NCBI RefSeq assembly: GCF_037176765.1
Contig: NC_090022.1
Span: 76,075,209-76,139,208, forward strand
DNA from: Anolis sagrei
Lineage: Eukaryota; Chordata; Lepidosauria; Squamata; Anolidae
Length of the DNA: 64,000 nucleotides
Direction: 5' to 3'
Position numbers and translations under genes: made by a program. The notes beneath the pieces are model-generated. The model did no database searches, was not told the origin of the DNA, and worked only from the letters and a program-made list of their open reading frames with translations. Shown here one piece after another: positions 54,490 through 64,000 of the stretch; within the stretch, counting starts at the first letter, position 1; each line of letters opens with the position of its first letter.

Positions 54490-57400
54490 CTATAATTTAA
54501 AAAAGTATATATTAAAGAAATGTATATACCAACACACCTTTCCTCCATGCCCCTTTAGTTGTAATAAGAGTTCATAGCCATAACCATGTTTGTGACTGTT
54601 TGTACTAGAACACCTTTAGCTGGAGTTTCTGTCATTGCCGGCTCACTTACTTTCCTTCTGGAGAGAAATCAACCATAGATTCTTAAGCTGTGGAAAGGAG
54701 AAGACCTGAATTATCAGAACACAAACCTGACTTTTCAAAACCTGCTTTAATTACAGAGTTCAGGTGCCAAGCATGGGTTGGTACTGCTGAACGACTATCC
54801 TAGGAAAGCCTTCCTAAATCACTTATAGTTTGACATAACCTGTTTCTCCAATGTCATCGAACTTTTCCCATCGTGACATTATCTGTGTTCTAAGACAACT
54901 GCAATTGAGTCCCTCTAACAGTATCATTTGTGTATGCTGTGCACAATACTTTGGTAATGATTACACTATGTTTCTAGTATTATTTCCTTTGTCCCACACA
55001 AAAGAAGAAAAGCACTGACAACAACGGATAGTATCTCTGTAATGGGTGCTCAACTGAACAATTTCCACCCCTAATTCCAGTGTGGATTAAGAAGGCTTGA
55101 AATGCCTGCTGGATATTCTAGTAGTTATTAAACACCTGCTGTTCCAACTGTGCACCCTATAGTTAATGAGGGCATATACAACAGTAGTTTCAGATATAAA
55201 CTGGCAATACAAGTGCAGAAGCCCCCAAAGCAGGATCTATGTCATTTCTAAGTTATGTATGACAACTGGCCCAATGTTTCTAACAAATAATTGTTGAATT
55301 GTGTTCAAAGGATTTCATGCACAGAAATCAATGTGACTCCCAATGTTCTTCCTCAATGTATTACTGTCCCTTTGAACCATCCCATAGAAAAAAAATGCAA
55401 ATACTACTTAATGGCAGCGGTTAAGAAAATAAAGCCTTTTGATACACAAATCCTTTGCTGTATTTCAGCTACTGAGTTTTTGCGTCTCAATCCTATCAAA
55501 GGTCGTAAGAAAGGAGAAATTATTGAATAATGATTTCTCCTTTCTTACGACCTTCAATGGTATAGGCTTTAGCTTCAGACACGTGAGCAAAACTGATAAA
55601 TTAGATGGGGATAGCATCCATTTCCTTTCCTACCTGATTCATCTTGTAGAAATCAAGCGAGGGCCTGTGCCACCTCACATCCTCATCATGGCGCCGCTTA
55701 AGACCACACTTCCTGGTGTCCAAGTCACAAGGCTGGGAGCGGCTGCGAGGGAGGCTATGCTGGTGTCGAAGCAGCTCTGGTGTGGAGGTGGTAGAGCTTT
55801 GTGGGGAGGGCAAAAATCTGACAGGTGATAGGGAGAAACGTCGTTGCAGAGGATAGGGCTGCAAAGACTCTCCAGTCTCCCATGGTACACTTGCTGGCGA
55901 TTCTCGGGAGAGGGCCAAACTGAAGAAAGGTGGACTCCTCCCACCACTAGCACCATCTTGAACGCCCTGATGAGAGGCACTGGGGGCAGGGTTGAAGCAA
56001 AGTCTGTTGGCTCCCTGGGCTACAGTCTGGGGCTGCACTGCCAAAGTGTCCCCTCCAGTATTGTCCCGACGTTTGATGTGAGTCCATACTTTGGACCCCA
56101 GGGGCCTCCAGACAGCTTGCCATCGGGAGAGGTCTTCGGGCACTGAGAGGGAACGACAGTGTCTTTTGGTGGGGGGCACAGAAGCCTTTTCTGAACCTAG
56201 TGAATTGGTGGCCAGTGTTTGAGGTGCAAGTCTGTTCTGAGGACTGTCGTCTGGGCCACAGGAGGGCAATGGAAGGCTCAAGCTGGAGTGTTGGTATAGA
56301 CCCGTGTTGTCCTGAAGATGGATCTTTGGACAGGGAGTCAGATCCCTCCATGAAGCTCCCTCTGGAAGAAATATCACAAGACAGGTAATGTAAAACAAGA
56401 ATTCCAATTACTACACAGATCCGCATTCCAGATACCCAATCATAGCCTTTGACATACGAATAATCAGCATTCCTATCTAGCCTTTTATTAAAATGGCACC
56501 ATGTTGGAAGTATTTCCCCCCCACAGTATCAAATTATTTTTAATACGTTTTATTCTGAATTGTAGACCAACATCAACCAACAAAACAGTAAAAAATATTT
56601 TCAGACAGTGGGTCTAGCTTGTTAATTCATTCAGATGCAGTCATAACTTTTCTTTATTTTAACTCAGTGTAATTATGATCCAGTAATATCTATTTTGCAC
56701 CATTCTCAAGTAATAAAGAAACCAAAGTGACAAGTTTATTCCTCACACCAGTACTTCCCATTCCCCCACTCCTTCGCCAATCCTTTATTTTATAACTATA
56801 TTCTATTTCTTCTAGCATGTATAAGAGAACTCTGCATGGTTATCTTATACTAGAAAGCATTTATGGATCAGAAAAAAAGAATAAATCTAGCAGATATAGG
56901 AAATTTTTGTTTCATTGTTATATCCTAGTTACAGCAGGGGCAATCTGCCACGAGCAGGGAGAGTAAGACAAGATTTTATCTCAACTGATGAAGTAAGCTA
57001 GAGGAACAAACTAACTGAACAACTCAGAACATATATTAAATAACTAATAAAAAAGTGAATAATTGTTGGAGAATTAAACCTTCCTGCTTCTTTCAAGTAT
57101 TTCCATGTTTGGTATCGCTTAAAATTTAACACTGTTTTTCATGCACCCGTATTCTTAACATGCATAACGTAGCAGTTGAAGATGCATATCTCTGTTCAAC
57201 ACATTGTAAGACCTCCTAGCCAGCCCCCCTCCCAATTGTAGTTTCAGAAGGGCAATTCAAGAAATAGGTCTATGCTTCAACATTGCTATTCTCCTAAGGA
57301 AACTTTTAATTTAATGAAATGGTTCTAAGATTTATTTTCCTATCTCTTTGAACTGCTACACAAACAGCCAAAGCTAATGGTGATAATCATCAAATCAGAG

Positions 57401-59327
57401 TGCCATCAATCCAAAATACATGTAGTTCTAGAATAAGTCCAGAGAAGATGCCCTGAATTCCCTTCAGAAGCTGTTTATATTCACTAATTGCATAATAAGG
57501 CATTCAAAAAATGGCAACATGGAAATGGATATTTCTTCGAAAATGAGATGCGTTGAAAGATTGGTGAATGGAAATAACCGGATCACTGCAGAAGCCAAAA
57601 ACAAGCATGCCACATTAACAAAGAGAAAGGAAGAGAAACACAATACCATGCCTTCAGACAAGACAAAAAAAAGTTCATTTCCCTGTAAACTTGTAAGTCA
57701 AATACTCCAACAGCCAACTTGTAAAGCTCAGCCATATTACCCTGTGAACTCACAACAAGAACTTTTAAGTACTAGTGAGTTTATTGGGGCATACTTTCTT
57801 AGGCCTGAAGTTAGTAGCCTAACATGTACAATCTATTCCTTTAGCTTTTATCTCTGAGATACAGATTCTTTTTCTCAAATGCATTTCTATATACACCAAG
57901 GGTAGGCAAAGAGCAAAGCCCTTCCAGATGTAGTTGGACAGCAACTCTCATCAGCCTTAGTTAACACAGCCAATTTAGTGACAAATGCTAAGAACTACAG
58001 TTCAATAGCTTCTAATAAGTTTATTAAGCCACTCTGTGAATTTGTTTTAAGAACAGGATACAAATTCTATAATAAAAGAATAAACAAACTGTTGCTTCTT
58101 GCTATATGATTTAGATTAAACAAGCACCCGCTTTCCACATACTTCCACTACTCTGCGCATTTATTAAATGAGAAAGCATTAAAACAGAAATATTTAAAAA
58201 ACATTCTAATTCTAACTCTTAGAGGAGTCATCATCAAGATGCTGGACGACATATGGCTGTAACACAAGTGACCAGAATGGTTGCAGGAATGACTCATCCA
58301 GGGAAAGAACTCCCCCCACCCCCCGCTTTTGTACAAAAATATGCCTAAAAAGAGATTGCAAATATACACTTATTGTATGTGGAATCTATTCTATTCCAAG
58401 CTTGCTATCATGAACATTAAGAGCTGCTAAGGATTCCAGCAACCCAGTTTGATAGCTTAAGGTTATATGACACATAGCTGAGATTAACTATGTTCTAATA
58501 TTCTATTTAAGTCAACAAAACAAGAACCAATAGCGCTGTCGATTTTAAATTTAAGGTTATTTTTCTTATTCACTTAGCCCCTGCTTCCATGCAGAATCAA
58601 TCTCATCCATAGATCAAGCGATCATATTTAATTTTTTTATCACAGTTTTAAATTCTTTATTCCATCAATATAATTCTCCTAGTATAGAACCGTTTTTATC
58701 AAGTGCTAATTTTAGCAAGAACTACTATTTATGTGAAAGAATTTATTGTAATATATCCAATCATGTATGTATCATGTTGTCATAGGGATCACTGGACAGA
58801 ACTACTACAAACCAAACTGCCTTGGAAGAAAAAGTGACAGTGATAGCAGTCATTCAAGAAATTGATTTTTTAAAAATCAGAACATCAGTGAGGCTTCTTT
58901 TTAGGCTACTAAATAAAACAATGTTTCTTGTCTTCTTTTTTAAAAAAACCTTTTTTGCTCCCTTCCTCAGAACAATAAGAGTTATTTCAGTGAAAACAAT
59001 GGCTCTCATTTACTGAGACACCATTCCTGCCTTTAGCTTTAATTCTGGCAAATCGTCATTAAAACAAACCAAAGACTGACAGATTTGCATCAAGTTTTCA
59101 CTTAATATCAGAGATGGGATCACATAATACATGACTTCCAGAAGAACTGGGAAGCAGACTAATCTTATTAACAGTGTGCTGTACATAGAGAACATCAAGA
59201 CTTAAAATGACAGACATAAGAGAAATGGATGTAGGCACAAAAAGTGGAAGTCCAGCCAGACGCTCTTACCAGGCGCTATCTGGAAGGGGCTGCCACAGCT
59301 GGCCACATCAGCATGATCAGGCAAAGG
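54214..59327 (-). CDS. FAM53C: FAM53C, three 3' coding exons (first coding exon not found)
   Basis: Family knowledge: FAM53 proteins are small, largely disordered, mostly nuclear proteins; FAM53C is reported to bind 14-3-3 proteins and the kinase DYRK1A. Seen: exons 59270-59327, 55634-56361 and 54214-54489 join in phase to 353 residues plus stop. Conserved blocks in human order are PLPDHADVASCGSPFQ, EGASWRDL, KRHCRSLSVPEDLSRWQAVW, SPPFFSLAL, PLQRRFSLSPVRFLP, LPRSRSQPCDLDTRKCGLKR, RPSLDFYKMNQ, QVLSESEEEDEE, SKRTLFQPDFSDLDL and the C terminus LIEEN. The three RxxSxS/P-like sites suit 14-3-3 binding. The N-terminal 26 or so residues (human MITLITEQLQ...) were not seen up to 64 kb. Identity is certain. 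Confidence 0.95.
54490..55633. other. FAM53C last intron; unique sequence with one perfect palindrome
   Basis: No gene or known repeat. A perfect inverted repeat with 22-bp arms lies at 55499-55554, listed separately. Confidence 0.55.
55499..55554. repeat. Perfect inverted repeat, 22-bp arms and 12-bp spacer
   Basis: Left arm 'ggtcgtaagaaaggagaaat' (with two more bases AA before it) is exactly reversed at 55533-55554. The spacer TATTGAATAATG is itself nearly self-complementary. No flanking duplication seen. Confidence 0.9.
55634..56361 (-). CDS. FAM53C: FAM53C main coding exon
   Basis: 243 codons from EGASWRDLTPCP to FYKMNQ, containing most family motifs. The acceptor is tccag|AGGGAG and the donor AATCAG|gtagga. 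Confidence 0.95.
56365..59265. other. FAM53C intron, mostly unique
   Basis: A decayed palindromic element may lie at 57895-58010 ('cttccagatgtagttggaca'). Otherwise A/T-rich with no recognised gene or repeat. Confidence 0.5.
59270..59327 (-). CDS. FAM53C: FAM53C coding exon (second in human order)
   Basis: PLPDHADVASCGSPFQIAP plus one base; human has PLPDHADISNCGNPFQLVS. The acceptor is cctag|CCTTTG and the donor CGCCTG|gtaaga. Confidence 0.92.
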
Positions 59328-59958
59328 CTAGGGAGGGAAACACAAGGAGTCACCACATCACAGCAATCAGCATCTCATAAGTGCCTCTGGCTCTGTAATT
59401 CCCACCATGTAGCCTATCACGATATTCTGTCAATATTGAGATATTCTATTCAATCGGAATTCCTACAACACTCTCAACTACCCGTCCACCCCCTCACTGC
59501 AAAATAACTAAACTTTACCCATAGGACAAGTTCCTAGTTCTTTTGTTCTATTGTTAAAACCACAGCTGGGAAAAGGGAAGCTAGTCAAACAGAGACTCTT
59601 AATTTTCTCTGGCTTGCCTAGTATTCTTTGCATTGTGCTGTCCTCAGATTCATTCAGAAGCCATCATCTGTAGAGGCTCTGCACTTCTTTAAACTTTACC
59701 TTAGTGCTGTCTGTACTAGACTTAATATTAAAAGCCTAAGGCTGTTTTACTTCCATCAGAAGAGTGTGAAAAGGCAGACCAAGAAATTAGAATTCTTGTT
59801 TATGGCCACAGAACCAAGCTGACTCCCTTCACACTCATTTGATGGCAGGTAAGGACCACATTTTCCATTATCTATATACCAGCTCTCTGAATATAATGAA
59901 GGACAGCAAAACATTAGATACAATAAGCCATAACAAGACCCATCTCTATTACCCAGAG

Positions 59959-60402
59959 CAGTGGTTCTCAACCTGTGGGTCCCCAGATGAAGTTAGACAG
60001 GCGCCCTCCTTGTTGGCCTTTCGGAGAGGCCTGAAAACATGGCTCTTCGAGCAGGCCTTTAACTGAGAGTATCTTGAACGACACTGGAATGGACTAGGAT
60101 TATGAAATTGGCTATGACCCCAGGACACGACGAAGCGGATTTTTTAGTATAAGTATATGTTATGTTGTATTGTCTGGTCTGTATTGTCTAGATTTATTGT
60201 ACTCTGTCCTTTTTGTTGCTGTTCACCGCCCCGAGTCGCCCTCGGGCTGAGAGGGGCGGTCAATAAATGCAATAAATAAATAAATAAATAAATAAATGTT
60301 TTGGCCTTCAACTCCCAGAAATCCTAACAACTGATAATCTGGCTGGGATTTCTGGGAGTTGTAGGCCAAAACACCTGGGGACCCACAGGTTGAGAACCAC
60401 TG
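59959..60402 (+). mobile_element. Fold-back MITE split by an L2-type insert
   Basis: 'cagtggttctcaacctgtgg' pairs with 'ccacaggttgagaaccactg'. Flanks ACCCAGAG and ACCCACAG match at 7 of 8. The hairpin resumes after the insert with 'ttttggccttcaactccc'. Confidence 0.85.
59990..60296 (+). mobile_element. L2-type LINE 3' end nested in the MITE
   Basis: Short C-terminal reading (RQAPSLLAFRRGLKTWLFEQ) followed by the 3' UTR 'ctgttcaccgccccgagtcg' and an AAATA-type tail. Sits between 'ccccagatg' and 'ttttggcc' of the palindrome. Confidence 0.8.
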
Positions 60403-60409
60403 ACCCACA

Positions 60410-63335
60410 GGAATAAACGGACATTTACTCTCAACCTGATCCCGCTTGATAATAAAAGGCAAGACACACAGAACTAAAATCTCAAGGGCACTGAAAAAGT
60501 TATGGGAATAGTGCATTCTTGCCATATTCTCTCCACCACCCTTCTAATGCTTTGCTTCCAGTAATGCAGATACAGCAATATGTATGCATTTATCCAGGGT
60601 ATAAAATTTACAGGGTTGAAGAGAAGTCCCTTTCCACTCCACATAACTGGCTCTCTACTACAGATCTTCATCTGCTCAAACAACATTATGCTCTTGATTG
60701 TACCTTCCCTGCAAAAGCTTCATTAGGCCACATCCCATTCTTGGAAGTCTACACCTCAGTGTTCAAACTTCTGTGTGGAAAAGATGAGTTCTGTTCCTGG
60801 CTGCACCTGCAGTGACTTTGTGCTGTTTAAACTTATTAATTCCAGGCACGTTCACCATGGACTCCAGACCTAAAAAGAATCAAGAAGCACATGCTTCATA
60901 TTTTACTGCAACACTCTCCTTTTAAATTAAAATTTGATACAGGAGGACATTGTCTTTTGTTTTCCAAGTCAAGCCACCTCTCCTTAGGTTACAGAGATTG
61001 TTTATATTGGGAATCCTTTGTATTACTAACTCTTGAGTATTAAAAATATGGAGAAAGTACAGTTCCAGAAATGCTTTACATTTAATATAGCACCAGGGTG
61101 TTTAGGAAATAAGGAAAATCAGACAGAGGCACACAAGCAAAGGAGCAGGGGAGGAATTGGAAATTGCACGCCGATTCCCCTTCTGAAGATGGCATCAAAG
61201 TCTTTAAACAAGAACATGGTATTATAACACAATACAGAATCTGGGATTTGGAAGTATCAGTTGAGAACATGAAGCTTTCTACTGCAGTTTTTCAATTTTT
61301 ACTGCAATACAAAGCCTGTATAATATTCTATGAAGCAAGGATACTACCAGCACCTTGATTCCTCCTCTCCCCCACACATGTTCATTCTCTTTTCATCCAT
61401 TTCTGTAGAGAAAAGATACTAATTTGAACTCATTTGTTCAATAGAAAAATATGTGTTGGCCTCTAGTGTAATACACAAAGCTTAGGTATTTATGTAGTCA
61501 AATCATAGAAAGTCATTTCAAATCACATTTGTCCCAGACTGATCCATGACCAACCAAAATTTGCAAAGAGGCTTTTGAACAAAGATCAGCTTTATAAAAA
61601 GAGAGGGAAATAGATTATACCTATAGAAAAAAGGTAAAATATGTGGATACTCCTCTAATACGTATTTTGAAAAACAAACAATGGGGCTTCCCCAAATATT
61701 AGTGAGGGGGAGATGGGGTGAGTTTAGCAAAGACCTAGATCATTATGGCTTTAAATCATATTTTTAAATTATTATCTCTCATTGGTTTGCACTTCTGTCA
61801 AGTGGCTAAAGCTTAGAGAAGACAATTATGCTGGGGAAAAAGGAAGGAAAAAGGAAGAGGGGCTGACCAAAGGCAAGATGGATTGATGGCATTTTTAAAG
61901 TGACTGGATTGACACTGAAGGAACTGGGGGTGGTGACGGCCGACAGGAAGCTCTGGAGTGGGCTGGTCCATGAGGTCACGAAGAATCGGAAACGACTGAA
62001 CGAATGAACAACAAGTGGCTAATATATCTGGAAAAAAATCCTCCCAATCCTGTCAGAGTGTTAGAACATAGTTGCAAACTAAGAAGGCCAGTCATATGAT
62101 TTCTCATTTGCCTGCAGCAAGCTGCAACAGTTCCCAGGTGAGTGCAGTCCCCAAGATGCAAATACTACTTCCCTCTCCTTTTAGACTCTTAAACCTGTAG
62201 GGACAGAAGATCTTACTTCTGAACTTTCTAATCTGCTTTAGAAGTCATTTAGGCGACATGTGGGTTGAGAACTCTAAATAAACTACACCAATACATTGTT
62301 TCTACTGCAATTATACATCTCAATGCATGAAATCACTGAACCACAGCATGGATAGCTATCTCACTCTTACTCTTCCAGCAAGAGACAGACACTTTTTGCC
62401 AGCAGGATGCCAGATAAGCCATATATAAGCCTCAATATACAAAAAGGGCTGCACACACCACATCCTTTCTTAAATTGAAAGGACTACTGCGACCAACTCC
62501 AGAAGTGCACCACATAAGTACAACTGCCACAGCACTACTCTTGGTTAAACAGAGTGTCCTGCTATGGAAACTACACACATGGGAGTCACTTTGTTATATA
62601 AATGCAACATCATTCTTGAAGAGGAACAGGCTGCAGCAACTATCACAAGGGTGGAGTAAGAGTAGCAACAGGAGGTGTGCAACCTTCCCTTGATTAATTA
62701 TTTACAATGTTGAAGTACATGTATGCATATTTTTCTATTTTTCTAATTTATTCCAATCATGAAGTCTGGATTTTCTGGTAGCAGAACAGGATAATCCAAG
62801 CTGATGCCTCAAGCTGAACACCTGCTAATATCATGGGCTCTTATGTGATCCAAATAAATCAAGAATCGATTTTCACTTATCATCTGATGCTTTTCTTCTG
62901 CAAATACCATAGTCTCAAGCACTTTGGGTCATCAGCTGTCAACACCATCAGCTTTCACTCTTGCTATCTTTTACTAAATTCAAATGGCTTTCTCCACCAG
63001 TGTAACCTAATATTACTGTGTTGAAGTAGTGAAATGACATTCAGTTCAAAACTTTTGTTTTTTAGTAGCTAGACAGAAGGCATAAAGATTCTGATAAGCA
63101 GAATATAGTGGTAATATCATTCTTCTTTACGTCCTTAGCATTTGGAAGTCATTAATACTATATAACACCTCTAAAAATCTAAGTTCTGCATGTTGTCACT
63201 GTGTGCCAACTATAAGCCTACTTGTTTACCATAACAGATATTATCATGTGAAAATTAGTCCTATATATTGAGTTAGGCGTGATCATCTTGGACACTGAAC
63301 AGGGTTGCCAATGATGATCACAGCTGAGTTTTTAT
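60410..63335. other. Upstream FAM53C intron or 5' region, mostly unique
   Basis: Apart from the BovB fragment at 61.8 kb no gene, RNA or repeat is recognised. I searched by eye for the FAM53C N-terminal exon and did not find it. Confidence 0.5.
61810..62012 (+). mobile_element. RTE/BovB LINE 3' fragment
   Basis: 'gaaaaaggaagaggggctga', 'gaactgggggtggtgacg' and 'ggtccatgaggtcacgaag', ending 'gaatgaacaac'. The 10-bp AAGTGGCTAA flanks both sides (61800-61809, 62013-62022). Confidence 0.9.
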
Positions 63336-63339
63336 AGTC

Positions 63340-63800
63340 AGCCCTCCACATTTGCTGGGATTTAAGGTGCAGGACCTCAATAAAAGTGGAAAAAACACAA
63401 ATAAAGGACAGTATTTTTTAAAAAATCATTTCTATTAATCTCTAGATTCTCTAGTGCATGCATGGGCAAACGTCAGTCCTCCAGGTGTTTTGAACTTCAA
63501 CTCCCAGAAATCTCAGCCAGCTTACCAGCTGTTAAGAATTGTGGGAGTTAAAGTCCAAAACACCAGGAGGGCCAAAGTTTTCCCATGCCTACTCTAGTGT
63601 GACTGTGGCACACTAGAATGTGGCAGCTTCCATTGAAGGTTAACAAGAGTTGTGCTGGAGGACCTAGAGATTCCAACAGGAGTATCCCATCTAAGAATCT
63701 CTAGGTCTTCCAGAACAATTATATAATAAGCATCTGGCTCATAATGACCACAGAATACTAAAGAGGCCGCATTAAACAAAATTGTGATCAATCCAATCTT
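63340..63800 (+). mobile_element. Tigger-like remnant hosting a hAT MITE
   Basis: 'agtcagccctccacatttgc' and 'gaccctcaat'-like sequence resemble a Tigger-type end. After the nested MITE an imperfect hairpin follows ('ggacctagagattcc' against 'gaatctctaggtctt'). Boundaries uncertain. Confidence 0.45.
63457..63591 (+). mobile_element. Palindromic hAT MITE with 8-bp target duplication
   Basis: 'catgggcaaacgtcagtcct' is inverted at the right end ('gccaaagttttcccatgcc'). Exact CTCTAGTG flanks (63449-63456, 63592-63599). Confidence 0.88.
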
Positions 63801-64000
63801 TAAAAGTTAAACCTGCAAATGTAGAGGGCTTTTCTTTTCAAAGTGCAAGAAGAATCTATAGAAGGTATTGGTAGCTAGGTAGAAAACAAAACACATGAAG
63901 CACAAAGAATTGTATCTACAGTACATCCACTCTGTTCCAACAGTCTACTATGCTTCAGATTATGAACAAATGTAAGAGAATCCGAAGAATTCCTCTGGCT

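Noticed and set aside
63649-63716. Hairpin as a small-RNA precursor
   Set aside because: The imperfect arms lie inside what looks like a Tigger-type remnant, where self-complementary sequence is expected.
59400-64000. FAM53C N-terminal coding exon
   Set aside because: Scanned the minus strand for an equivalent of MITLITEQLQ followed by a donor; nothing convincing was found, so it is left as outside the window.

Overview
The window is host nuclear DNA from a squamate reptile, most likely an iguanian-type lizard. The repeat fauna points there: a Sauria SINE, 5S-rRNA-derived SINEs, RTE/BovB, CR1 and L2 LINE ends, many palindromic hAT-type MITEs, a Helitron and a degraded DIRS fossil. Three vertebrate protein-coding genes are present, all on the minus strand with ordinary GT-AG introns. 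Almost everything else is intron, UTR or interspersed repeat.

Layout, in the direction of transcription (high to low coordinates). (1) FAM53C, 54.2-59.3 kb: three coding exons including the stop; the first coding exon was not found and probably lies beyond 64 kb. (2) A complete nine-exon C-terminal binding protein (CtBP) gene, 37.9-50.5 kb, with a CpG-rich promoter at 50.3-51.0 kb. It encodes about 439 residues with the full dehydrogenase-fold core. Its residues are a mosaic of CTBP1-like, CTBP2-like and unique states, so it looks like a third CtBP paralogue. (3) The 5' half of KDM3B (H3K9 demethylase), from a CpG-rich first exon at 30.2 kb through eleven coding exons to the window edge. The zinc finger begins in the last of these; the JmjC domain is outside.

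Human 5q31 has FAM53C next to KDM3B with no CtBP gene between them. FAM53A lies near CTBP1 (4p16) and FAM53B near CTBP2 (10q26). The window therefore seems to preserve a third FAM53-CtBP pair from vertebrate genome duplication, which mammals would have lost. This is the most interesting content.

The repeats are also informative. A Sauria SINE inserted so that its 8-bp target duplication contains the splice donor of KDM3B exon 4, and a decayed copy of that exon's end and donor lies 0.4 kb upstream. A CR1 fragment ends a few bases from the exon 5 donor beside a microduplication that makes a second donor-like site. Upstream of KDM3B, a block of degenerate telomere-like (CCCTAA) repeats between inverted arms sits within the same 9-bp target duplication as a BovB end. 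A GC-rich stretch beside the KDM3B promoter, fused to a SINE tail, recurs inverted in KDM3B intron 1. A Helitron with textbook ends interrupts a Tigger-like element. All splice sites, reading phases and repeat calls come from reading the sequence by eye against remembered families; no alignments or searches were run.
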